Source of the DNA: Clostridiales bacterium
Lineage (GTDB): Bacteria; Bacillota; Clostridia; DUPQ01
Assembly (NCBI GenBank): GCA_023145435.1
Contig: JAGLDS010000004.1
Coordinates: 1 to 40,545, forward strand
Length of the DNA: 40,545 nt
Direction: 5' to 3'
This document shows, piece after piece, positions 8,409-16,321 of this stretch (position 1 is its first letter; every line of letters starts with the position of its first letter). The notes below the pieces were generated by a model that saw only the letters and a program-made list of their open reading frames with translations, was not told the DNA's origin and did not search any database. A program made the position numbers and the translations under genes.

Positions 8409-8437
8409 ATTATATAAGAGGATAATATTTGTGACAA
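8409..8437 (-). promoter_or_regulatory. SigmaA-type promoter for the AraC/amidohydrolase/cob operon
   Basis: On the minus strand TTGTCA (8432-8437), a 17-base spacer and a perfect TATAAT (8409-8414). The expected transcription start is near 8402, 25 bases before the TTG start of the AraC gene. Confidence 0.75.
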
Positions 8438-8464
8438 GGTAATATCTAATTATATTTTAAATAT

Positions 8465-9571
8465 TTATCCATTTTTTTTATCATATCTACCATATTTATG
8501 AGCAGCTTCATACATAGCCAATACATTTTCAAGAGGAGAATTATCTTGGATTGAATGTGTTGGTGATAGCATATACCCTCCACCTGGCATCATAACCTCT
8601 AAAGTATCTTTTACTTCTTTTATTACATCATCCACTGTTCCATATGCAATAGCACCTGCTGTTGAAATACTACCATGGAAAAATAATCGTCCACCAAATT
8701 TTTCCTTTAAATATTTAGGGCTCATATCAGTAGCTTCTGGTTGTAATGTATCAACACCATTTAAACCTATTTTAATATAGTCTTCATATGACCAACTACT
8801 GGAACCACAGGTATGTAACATAACAGGAAGATTATATTCTTTTGCTAAATCAAAAAATGGTTTTTGTCTTGAAATAATATGTTTGTAAAAAATTTCTTTT
8901 CCGATTATAGGAGTATGTTGTGTACCTAAGTCTTCACCTAACCACATATAGTCTAATTTATCTCCTACTCTCTCTAAAATTCGCTTTGTTTGCTCATATT
9001 GAATCGCTATAAATCTATCAACTAATAATAACCCAGCTTCATCATCTAAAGCTAAATCAACAAAATGCTGTTCCATCCCTCTAAAAAATCCTGCTGTATT
9101 CATTATACACGCTAGACCTGGATCACCAATATATAATGCATAATCTTTATATTTTTCACACTTTTCTTCTAAAGAGTCGTAATCATAATCATCAACACTT
9201 GGCATTGGCCACTTCATTATCTCGTCATATTCTGCAAATTCCAATGGGAAATCGCAAAAATCCCAGTAACCACCAGTTGCATGCTCAACCCATCTTGTTC
9301 TCCATCCCCATTCAGTGCTTACATGTCTATCTTTTATCACATCATGAAGTCTTGGTCCTTTGTATGCAGCCTTTATTCCTCTCATATCAACACCTAAAGC
9401 ATCTCTAATACCATCTCTATCATTTGCTTCAAGTCCAAAATGCTTTTTAAGTTTTAAATCAATTCCTTTATTAGCATCATAATCAATTGGGACTCTATCT
9501 GTTTCTTGAAAGTTCATTGTAGCTAAAACTCTCTCTTTTGAGGTCATTTGTTCATCACTTAATTTTCTCAT
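8465..9571 (-). CDS. Uroporphyrinogen decarboxylase-family protein (MtaA/CmuA-like), paralogue 1
   Basis: 368 residues. The opening SKERVLATMNFQETDRVP is typical of the URO-D superfamily branch outside haem synthesis. Near the active site HTC is at 253-255 and SPTH at 336-339. MtaA/MtbA methylcobamide:CoM methyltransferases bind zinc with HxC and a distal Cys about 77 residues later; here the distal position looks like Thr-His. No other haem gene is nearby, while cobamide salvage genes lie downstream. A cobamide- or methyl-transfer role is possible but unproven. AAGGAG lies before the ATG. Confidence 0.85.
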   Translation of the reverse strand: MRKLSDEQMTSKERVLATMNFQETDRVPIDYDANKGIDLKLKKHFGLEANDRDGIRDALGVDMRGIKAAYKGPRLHDVIKDRHVSTEWGWRTRWVEHATGGYWDFCDFPLEFAEYDEIMKWPMPSVDDYDYDSLEEKCEKYKDYALYIGDPGLACIMNTAGFFRGMEQHFVDLALDDEAGLLLVDRFIAIQYEQTKRILERVGDKLDYMWLGEDLGTQHTPIIGKEIFYKHIISRQKPFFDLAKEYNLPVMLHTCGSSSWSYEDYIKIGLNGVDTLQPEATDMSPKYLKEKFGGRLFFHGSISTAGAIAYGTVDDVIKEVKDTLEVMMPGGGYMLSPTHSIQDNSPLENVLAMYEAAHKYGRYDKKNG

Positions 9572-9618
9572 TTAAATTACTCCTTAGCAGTTACATTATA
9601 AGTATTATATGCTTTTTA

Positions 9619-9627
9619 TGGTATAAT
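9619..9627 (+). promoter_or_regulatory. Extended -10 promoter for divergent AraC gene
   Basis: TGGTATAAT at 9619-9627 is an extended -10 element with no good -35. The expected start near 9634 gives a 40-base leader to the AraC gene at 9674. The same 12 bases, TGGTATAATTCA, recur before the GH31 gene at 29758. Confidence 0.6.
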
Positions 9628-9673
9628 TCATATACACAAAAACGAGTAGTTATTATACAAAACAGAGGTAAAC

Positions 9674-10546
9674 ATGAAAAAAGAGAGAAATATTAGCATT
9701 TTACATATAACACCAAATTTACGATATATTAATCTTTACCAATGTGAAAGTGGTTATGATAGTGGATTAAGGAAAAATCATGACCACTATTTTCTTTATG
9801 TTCATAAAGGAAAAGGGACTATTATTATTGATAAAACATCATATAAAGTTGCTTTAGGTGATTTACTGTTTTGTAGCCCAAACATCATAAACCGTATCAT
9901 AGCGGATGAACAAAACCCATTTTTATTAACAGGAATTAATTTTGATTTTACTAATAAATTTGTAAATCAAAAAAATCTATATCCTATTGATATTACTCTT
10001 TTTGATGAACAATACTTAACTGAGAAAATACATTTCACTGATTTCGAAGGTTTTCCACCTCATATTAGGTTTACAGATGACTTGCTTTTTAAAAAGCACA
10101 TTACTGCAATAGTAGAATTATTTGATAATAAGAAAAAACATTGGGAAATTGTGGCAAATGGACAATTACAGCTTCTGATTGCATTAATTATTGATCACAT
10201 AATACAAGGTGATATGGCACATCCCCAACATAAATACCAAGAAATAATTACCTATATACAAGAAAACTACACTAGTAACTTATCAAATGATTTGATTGCT
10301 ACTAAATTTCATTATAATCCTGATTACATAAATAAGATGATTTATTCATACACTGGATTAACTATTAAACAATATATTATTGACCTTAGAATTCGAAAAG
10401 CTATTGATTTACTAATCAATAGCGACTGGCCAATAAATCAAGTATCTAGTTTTATAGGTTATAATAACACATACTATTTTTCAAAAATTTTCAAAAAAAA
10501 GACAGGTTTTTCACCTACCCTATTTCGTAGTAATATATTAACTTAA
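9674..10546 (+). CDS. AraC-family transcriptional regulator, divergent from URO-D gene
   Basis: 290 residues. The N-terminal cupin-like sensor shows DHYFLYVHKGKGT and LGDLLFCSPN. The C-terminal AraC DNA-binding domain (about 190-290) contains FHYNPDYINKMIYSYTG, then IGYNNTYYFSKIFKKKTGFSP. AGAGGTAA precedes the ATG. It is transcribed away from the URO-D gene across a 102-base gap, so it is a natural candidate regulator of that gene and the operon behind it. Two AraC proteins therefore flank one URO-D gene. Confidence 0.9.
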   Translation: MKKERNISILHITPNLRYINLYQCESGYDSGLRKNHDHYFLYVHKGKGTIIIDKTSYKVALGDLLFCSPNIINRIIADEQNPFLLTGINFDFTNKFVNQKNLYPIDITLFDEQYLTEKIHFTDFEGFPPHIRFTDDLLFKKHITAIVELFDNKKKHWEIVANGQLQLLIALIIDHIIQGDMAHPQHKYQEIITYIQENYTSNLSNDLIATKFHYNPDYINKMIYSYTGLTIKQYIIDLRIRKAIDLLINSDWPINQVSSFIGYNNTYYFSKIFKKKTGFSPTLFRSNILT

Positions 10547-10571
10547 TCACATTTAATTCTTGTTTTTATTG

Positions 10572-10970
10572 TCAAAATATAAAAAGTGATATTATACTAT
10601 AAATAGTAAATCCAAAAAGTCCCGTAAATATTGCTAAATCAGCCATATTCACATATAACTTACCTACTTTGATAAAATCAGTTACCCCATCTTTTTTGAT
10701 ATGCTCATATTCATTTGAAACAGCACCACCTATCATCAAGGCAAACATTAATCTTTGAATAAATATATTATCACTGAAAAATAAATAGATTAGCACTCCA
10801 ATTGCTAAAAACTGACAGAATAAAAGGAGCTTAGGTTTATGTTTTAAAAACCCCAAAAAAGCTCCTTTATTTTTAACTATCTTTTTACCACTGTTAATAG
10901 CATGTTTTTTACTCATTTGATCAATGAGCATTACACTTATAAATACTATGGCATAAACTAACCAATGCAT
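10572..10970 (-). CDS. LspA-like (signal peptidase II family) membrane protein, divergent
   Basis: 132 residues with four hydrophobic segments, shorter than usual LspA (about 150-170). Conserved positions match the lipoprotein signal peptidase core: KNKGAFLGF near 33, GGAVSN with Asn86, catalytic-type Asp98 in GVTDF, and Asn108/Asp111 in NMAD. The family Arg four residues after Asn86 is His90, and the stretch between the two Asp residues is about 6 residues short. It is probably a paralogue with altered substrate rather than the housekeeping enzyme. It starts right after the SEC-C stop with only a weak binding site. Confidence 0.72.
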   Translation of the reverse strand: MHWLVYAIVFISVMLIDQMSKKHAINSGKKIVKNKGAFLGFLKHKPKLLLFCQFLAIGVLIYLFFSDNIFIQRLMFALMIGGAVSNEYEHIKKDGVTDFIKVGKLYVNMADLAIFTGLFGFTIYSIISLFIF

Positions 10971-11453
10971 TTATTTACCGCAACATTTTTTATATTTTTT
11001 ACCACTTCCACAAGGGCAAGGATCATTACGACCTACTTTTTGACTAATTGCAGTATGATCAACATTATATTGTTTTTTTACAGATTGCATCTTTTCAACT
11101 GTTAAGATATTATCCCACTCTGGTAAAGTATATAACCAATTAGCCTTAGCAACATACATGTTATATAACAATTTTTCATAGTCGATTTCCATTGTTATAT
11201 TACTATCTTCTGTTAACTCTTCTAATAAAAGTGGTTCTTTTATACTACTATTAATTCCGTCTAAAAAACCTGTAAAAGTAATAACATCTATTGAAAATTG
11301 TTCTGCTATATTACTAATAACACCAGTTATCTTATTCATGTTTTCTGCTAGTATAGTTGTATACATTACTTTTTCTGCTTCTAAATAGTCTCCAAAGAAG
11401 TCTTGACCATCTTGTTTTGATATTTTATCTGTCCATTCATTATAAATTTTCAT
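10971..11453 (-). CDS. SEC-C zinc-motif protein
   Basis: 160 residues. The last ~20 residues are a clear SEC-C motif: [18 protein letters not shown] binds zinc through Cys residues as at the end of SecA and several nucleic-acid-associated proteins. The first 130 residues are helical and not recognised. It begins 3 bases after the thrS stop, with AGAGAGG inside the end of thrS, so it is expressed with thrS and shares its T-box control. Confidence 0.8.
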   Translation of the reverse strand: MKIYNEWTDKISKQDGQDFFGDYLEAEKVMYTTILAENMNKITGVISNIAEQFSIDVITFTGFLDGINSSIKEPLLLEELTEDSNITMEIDYEKLLYNMYVAKANWLYTLPEWDNILTVEKMQSVKKQYNVDHTAISQKVGRNDPCPCGSGKKYKKCCGK

Positions 11454-11456
11454 TTA

Positions 11457-13361
11457 CTATATAATCCTCTCTTGGTTCTCTTTTATAATTTTATTTAGAA
11501 CATCTTTAACTGACATACTACCTAAATCTCCTACTCGTCTGTTTCTAGCAGATACACTATTGGCTTCTATTTCTTTATCACCAACAGTTAAGATATATGG
11601 GATTCTCTCATTTCTAGCCTCTCTTATTTTATATCCTATTTTTTCATTTCTAGAATCAACTTCAACTCTAATACCATTTTCAAGTAATTCATCTTTTACT
11701 TTATTAGCATATTCATCATGAACATTTGCAATTGTTAGAACCTTAACTTGAACTGGTGCTAACCATAAAGGCATTGCACCTGCGTAATGTTCAATCAATA
11801 TTGCAATAAACCGTTCAATACTACCAAATACTACTCTATGAATAACAACTGGTCTATGTTTTTCTCCATCACTACCAATATATGATAAATCAAATTTTTC
11901 GGGTAAATTCATATCAAGTTGTATTGTTCCACATTGCCATGTTCTACCAATTGAATCTTCTAAATGAAAATCAATTTTAGGTCCATAAAATGCTCCATCA
12001 CCTTCATTTACTTTATAGTTAATTCCCCTTATATCCAATGCATTCCTAAGTGCTGTAGTTGATTTTTCCCATAATTCTTCTGTTCCTATGGATTTTTCTG
12101 GTCTAGTTGATAATTCAACTTTGTATTTAAATCCAAACACTCTATAGAACTCATCAATTAAATCAATAACATTTATTACTTCGTTTTCAATTTGCTCTTC
12201 TGTCATAAAAATATGGGCATCATCTTGAGTAAAACATCGCACTCTCATTAACCCATGTAGTGTTCCTGAGAGTTCATGTCTATGAACTAAACCTAACTCA
12301 CCAACTCGTAATGGAAACTCTTTATATGAGTGTAATTTTTGTTTATATACCAACATACTACCTGGGCAATTCATAGGTTTAATAGCAAAATCATTTTCAT
12401 CAATTTCTACTGTATACATGCTATCTTTATAATTTTCCCAATGTCCTGATTGCTCCCATAATTTTCTACTAAGAATCATAGGTGTTTTTATTTCTTGATA
12501 ACCTCTTTTAACATGCTCAACTCTCCAATAATCTTCAAGTATATTTCTAATAATCATACCTTTAGGTAAGAAAAATGGGAAACCTGGACCTTCTTCTAAT
12601 ATTTCAAATAATTCCAATTCTCTACCTAGTTTTCTATGATCTCTCTTTTTAGCTTCTTCTAACATAAATAAATATTTTTTTAATTGTTTCTTGTCAAAAA
12701 ATGAAGTGCCATAAATACGTTGAAGCATCTTTTTATTACTGTCACCTCTCCAATAGGCACCGGCAACTGATAACAATTTAAATGTTTTTACTTTTCCAGT
12801 TGATTGTAAATGTGGTCCTGCACATAAATCAACAAAATCGCCATGTTTGTAAAACGAAATTTCTTCATCCTCTGGTAAATCGTTAATTAATTCAACTTTA
12901 TATGATTCATTTAAATCATTCATATATTTAATAGCTTCATCTCTTGGTAAAACAAATTTTTCTAGCACATAATCAGCTTCAATGATTTTTTTCATTTCTG
13001 CTTCAATTTTTTCAAAATCTTCTTCGCTAAATACACCATCAAGATCAAAGTCATAATAGAATCCATTATCAATAGAAGGTCCAATAGCTAGCGCTACATC
13101 ACCATACAGTCTCTTTACTGCATGTGCTAATATATGACTTGTTGTATGTCTATATGTAGATGCTCCACCTTCATCATCAAATTTTAATAATTCTAATGTA
13201 GAATCTTCTTTTATCTCTTCTGTTAGTGATATCACCTTATCATTAACTTTAGCTGCTACACATTGTCTTGCTAATCCCTCAGATATCTCCATAGCAACGT
13301 CTAACGCTGTTACTTTTTCATATTCTCTTACACTACCGTCTTTTAAAGTAATTTTAACCAT
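11457..13361 (-). CDS. thrS: Threonyl-tRNA synthetase
   Basis: 634 residues from the ATG at 13361. CCTCCT at 13370-13375 (AGGAGG on the minus strand) lies 8 bases before it. The in-frame ATG at 13385 abuts the leader terminator and has no binding site. Order: TGS domain, editing domain (TTSHILAHAVKRLYG, CAGPHL), class II catalytic core with the zinc-site MNCPGS and motif 2 RVRCFTQDDAH, and a C-terminal anticodon-binding domain (APVQVKVL). Charges tRNA-Thr in the cytoplasm. Controlled by the T-box at 13388-13615. The stop is TAG. Confidence 0.98.
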   Translation of the reverse strand: MVKITLKDGSVREYEKVTALDVAMEISEGLARQCVAAKVNDKVISLTEEIKEDSTLELLKFDDEGGASTYRHTTSHILAHAVKRLYGDVALAIGPSIDNGFYYDFDLDGVFSEEDFEKIEAEMKKIIEADYVLEKFVLPRDEAIKYMNDLNESYKVELINDLPEDEEISFYKHGDFVDLCAGPHLQSTGKVKTFKLLSVAGAYWRGDSNKKMLQRIYGTSFFDKKQLKKYLFMLEEAKKRDHRKLGRELELFEILEEGPGFPFFLPKGMIIRNILEDYWRVEHVKRGYQEIKTPMILSRKLWEQSGHWENYKDSMYTVEIDENDFAIKPMNCPGSMLVYKQKLHSYKEFPLRVGELGLVHRHELSGTLHGLMRVRCFTQDDAHIFMTEEQIENEVINVIDLIDEFYRVFGFKYKVELSTRPEKSIGTEELWEKSTTALRNALDIRGINYKVNEGDGAFYGPKIDFHLEDSIGRTWQCGTIQLDMNLPEKFDLSYIGSDGEKHRPVVIHRVVFGSIERFIAILIEHYAGAMPLWLAPVQVKVLTIANVHDEYANKVKDELLENGIRVEVDSRNEKIGYKIREARNERIPYILTVGDKEIEANSVSARNRRVGDLGSMSVKDVLNKIIKENQERII

Positions 13362-13387
13362 TTGATTATCCTCCTTTTTCTCCATAT

Positions 13388-13615
13388 AAAAAACCCGCCA
13401 CTGGTACTACCCAGGGGCGGGATTATCTCCCACGGTTCCACCCTGATTAACTAAAGTTAGTTATCTCATTAAGATTATATCGGAATCACCGGTTTTACTT
13501 AAGTTAGGTGGTTTCACTAATTATTTATCAGTTACTACTTTCAGCCAAATGGTAGCGACTCTCTAAATTATTTAAATTAATTATCTACTTATCTAATATC
13601 GTCGTAAAACTTATT
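13388..13615 (-). promoter_or_regulatory. T-box leader (threonine), with terminator/antiterminator
   Basis: Read on the minus strand. The conserved T-box core AGGGTGGAACCGTGGG is at 13429-13444. A strong GC terminator stem (13394-13421) is followed by six Ts, directly before thrS. Upstream lie AGAGAG and GGCTGAAAG, typical of stem I. GAAACCA near 13509-13514 offers ACC (13510-13512) as a Thr specifier codon, which is tentative. Uncharged tRNA-Thr would favour the antiterminator and switch on thrS. Confidence 0.93.
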
Positions 13616-13621
13616 ACTGTT

Positions 13622-13649
13622 ATTATACCCTTTTAACTTTGACTGTCAA
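13622..13649 (-). promoter_or_regulatory. SigmaA promoter of thrS operon
   Basis: Minus-strand TTGACA (13644-13649), 16-base spacer and TATAAT (13622-13627): a consensus promoter. The predicted start is about 13615, at the beginning of the T-box leader. Confidence 0.9.
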
Positions 13650-13735
13650 GTTACACTTTCATTGTATTCCTCAACAATTTTACCTATAATTCTTATTCTT
13701 TGTTGCCAAAAATATAATTCTAAAATCATATTATA

Positions 13736-14800
13736 TTACTTTTTATAATCTCTAACTGCGTCATATATTGCAATCATATTTTCGACTTGTGTATCACCTT
13801 GTAGCATATGGGTTGGAGATACAATATATCCATTATTAACATTTAATATATCAATTACTCTTTTGGTTTCATCATAAACTTCTTTTGCAGTTGAATTAGG
13901 TAATAGCTCCACTTCATCAATGGCTCCATGAAAAGTTAATTTATTAGCATATAATTTAGCCATGTTTTCAGGATTCATACCTGTAGCTCCCACTTGTATT
14001 GGATCTAAAATATCTAATCCACTTTTAATAAAATCATTTACTACTGATGTAATGGCACCATCTGAGTGATAAAACGTATATAATCCTTGCTCTTTAAATG
14101 GTTTTATTAAGCCTTCAAAATGTGGTTTTATAATTTTACGCCAAGTATTAGGGTTTATCATAAGAGTAACTTGTGAACCTAAATCACCACCTGAACCAAT
14201 AATATCTATTTTACCTTTGGCCTTTTGTATAACATAATTTGCACGTTTTAAATAATATTCTCCAACCTTTTCACAAATTGCATTAACAATCTCTGGTGAT
14301 TCGACTAAATCCATAAAGAATTGTTCCATCCCTCTTAGATACCAAGGTGTTTCAAAAGTTCCTCCAGCAAAAAACATAATAGCTCTTCTATCTTTTTGAT
14401 TTTCTTTTTCAATTATCTCTGGAATTTTTTCATAATCCCACCAATCAAGTTGTGGCCAATCATGGTTTTTAATATCACTTACTGTTTTACATTCTGCTAA
14501 TGGATGATAAGTAAACTCATAATATGTATTATATTCATTAGTTATAGCTTTGTTATAACATCCCCAAAAATCATAACCTTCACTGCCTAATGGCGAAGCG
14601 CTTCTCTCTTTAGGACCAATAAACGGTACATAAATCCATCTAAAATCAATATCTAATTCATCATATACTTGTTGTTTTGTATTAACCCCTAGATGACTTT
14701 TCAATTTATCTAACGCTTCTTTAGTGCATCTTAAACTAGTTGGAATCTTATCTTTATGTTGCTTGTTTATTGCAGCTAATACTCTATCTCTGCTATTCAT
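13736..14800 (-). CDS. Uroporphyrinogen decarboxylase-family protein, paralogue 2
   Basis: 354 residues from the ATG at 14800, preceded by AGGAGAG (within 14807-14813). The frame continues to 14857 without a binding site. It shares the family layout with the protein at 8465: SRDRVLAAINKQHKDKIP start, YLRGMEQFF (YFRGMEQHF-like), SGGDLGSQ, then HSD at 245-247 and SPTH at 328-331. The HxC zinc site of MtaA-type enzymes is thus HxD here. True haem-pathway UroD is unlikely. It is monocistronic between thrS and the serpin gene, and its substrate is unknown. Confidence 0.83.
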   Translation of the reverse strand: MNSRDRVLAAINKQHKDKIPTSLRCTKEALDKLKSHLGVNTKQQVYDELDIDFRWIYVPFIGPKERSASPLGSEGYDFWGCYNKAITNEYNTYYEFTYHPLAECKTVSDIKNHDWPQLDWWDYEKIPEIIEKENQKDRRAIMFFAGGTFETPWYLRGMEQFFMDLVESPEIVNAICEKVGEYYLKRANYVIQKAKGKIDIIGSGGDLGSQVTLMINPNTWRKIIKPHFEGLIKPFKEQGLYTFYHSDGAITSVVNDFIKSGLDILDPIQVGATGMNPENMAKLYANKLTFHGAIDEVELLPNSTAKEVYDETKRVIDILNVNNGYIVSPTHMLQGDTQVENMIAIYDAVRDYKK

Positions 14801-14887
14801 AATAAACTCTCCTATTTTTATATTGTACTTAATTATAATTGTGTTGTCCATTGTCATATCCTAACAAACACCTTATTTACATGACAT

Positions 14888-14907
14888 TACTGTAACGTCG
14901 TACAGTA
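14888..14907. promoter_or_regulatory. Palindromic operator-like site between URO-D gene and serpin gene
   Basis: Perfect 7-bp arms, TACTGTA and TACAGTA, separated by ACGTCG. It sits 88 bases upstream of the URO-D start and 102 upstream of the divergent serpin start, a normal place for a dimeric repressor site. The binding protein is not known. Confidence 0.45.
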
Positions 14908-15009
14908 TATGCAATTATGAAAAACTAACTATATGGGTAACTAGAAAATGGAACTATTTTAAAACTTGTATCGTTTAAGTTATATAAGTTAGGAAAGGTT
15001 AAAAAAATT

Positions 15010-16230
15010 ATGAAAAAATTATTATTAATATTAATTACAATATCATTATTATTTTCAATGGTCGCCTGTGCAACAAGTAGTGAATTTAATGGTGTATATG
15101 CTGCTGATAAAAGCGATAATGTAATTACCGCTAATTCAAAATTTTCTTTTGAATTTTTTAAAGAAATTAACAAGTCAGATCAAAATAAAAATGTCTTTAT
15201 TTCCCCTTATAGCATATCGTCTGCTTTATCAATGTTATATAACGGTGCCAATGGACAAACTGAAAGTGAAATGGCTTCTATGCTTCATTATGATAAAATT
15301 ACTGATGAAGATTTAAATAATGGAATGATGTATCTAAGAAAACGATTAGAATCAATTAAAAATGTTGAATTATCAATTGATAATTCAATTTGGATTAGAG
15401 AGAACTTCCCTATTAAAGAGTCATTTATAGACATAAGTAAATTTGTATTTGATGCATATGTAACAGAAATCGATATGGATAACCCAAAAGCTGCAGATAC
15501 CATCAATGATTATATTAAGAAAAAAACCAATGGAATGATTGATAAAATGCTAGATCCTCCTATTAATAGTGATGTAATCATGTATCTTATTAACACAATC
15601 TACTTTGATGGTAAATGGACTAACCCCTTTAACGAAGAAAACTCTACAAACGATTTATTCACAAATTATGATGGATCTAATGTAGAAGTTAATATGATGT
15701 ACCTTCAAACAGATTATTTCTATGGAGAAAAAAATAATGAGAAAATTATTGAAGTTCCATATGGTGACGGTGAAGTTTCAATGTATCTAATACTGCCTGA
15801 CGTAGGACAAGATATAAATGAGTTTATTGATGAACTATCACATGAGAAATGGTTAGACCTTCGTTATGATGTTCTAGAAGAAAACAAACAAGAAGTAACT
15901 CTATCAATGCCATCATTTAAAATTGAATATGGTATTAAAGAAATTAGTGGTGAGTTACAAACATTAGGAATGAAAGAAGCATTCAAAGATTATGCTGATT
16001 TTACAGGAATTGCTAATAATATTTATGTTAGTAGAGTGCTACATAAAGCAGTTATAGAAGTTGATGAAGTCGGAACCAAGGCTGCAGCTGCAACAGTTGT
16101 TGAAATGAAATTAACATCAATGCCTATGGATCCACTTACATTTACAGCCAATAGACCATTCATTTACATTATTGCAGATAATACAGATGATACAATATTA
16201 TTTATGGGTAAAATGGTTGATATGAACTAA
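15010..16230 (+). CDS. Serpin (serine/cysteine protease inhibitor), predicted lipoprotein
   Basis: 406 residues. A lysine-rich start, hydrophobic stretch and SMVAC lipobox (Cys20) mark a lipoprotein exported to the outer face of the membrane. The serpin fold is clear: NVFISPYSISSALSMLYNGA, then NTIYFDGKW and NRPFIYII. The hinge EVGTKAAAAT has the small-residue pattern of inhibitory serpins. Counting from the hinge puts the scissile bond near Leu-Thr/Ser-Met, which is approximate. It would trap external proteases, from the host or from competitors. Serpins are patchy in bacteria, suggesting past transfer. AGGAAAGG precedes the ATG. Confidence 0.95.
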   Translation: MKKLLLILITISLLFSMVACATSSEFNGVYAADKSDNVITANSKFSFEFFKEINKSDQNKNVFISPYSISSALSMLYNGANGQTESEMASMLHYDKITDEDLNNGMMYLRKRLESIKNVELSIDNSIWIRENFPIKESFIDISKFVFDAYVTEIDMDNPKAADTINDYIKKKTNGMIDKMLDPPINSDVIMYLINTIYFDGKWTNPFNEENSTNDLFTNYDGSNVEVNMMYLQTDYFYGEKNNEKIIEVPYGDGEVSMYLILPDVGQDINEFIDELSHEKWLDLRYDVLEENKQEVTLSMPSFKIEYGIKEISGELQTLGMKEAFKDYADFTGIANNIYVSRVLHKAVIEVDEVGTKAAAATVVEMKLTSMPMDPLTFTANRPFIYIIADNTDDTILFMGKMVDMN

Positions 16231-16256
16231 TAAAACTACAATTAAATTAGTATATT

Positions 16257-16287
16257 AAAAACCAGCAAATTAGTTGCTGGTTTTTTT
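16257..16287 (+). terminator. Intrinsic terminator of serpin gene
   Basis: AAAACCAGCAA and TTGCTGGTTTT form an 11-bp stem with a 5-base loop, followed by Ts. It lies 27 bases after the serpin stop. Confidence 0.92.
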
Positions 16288-16321
16288 CTTAGTTGACTCA
16301 CTATATGAGTTATTCCTTTTT

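Noticed and set aside
8465-9571. Haem-pathway UroD (hemE)
   Set aside because: The sequence layout is that of the MtaA/CmuA-like branch and no other haem gene is nearby.
8438-9673. Cobalamin riboswitch for the cob operon
   Set aside because: I found no B12-box-like sequence in the gaps at 8438-8464 or 9572-9673, though a covariance search would be better proof.
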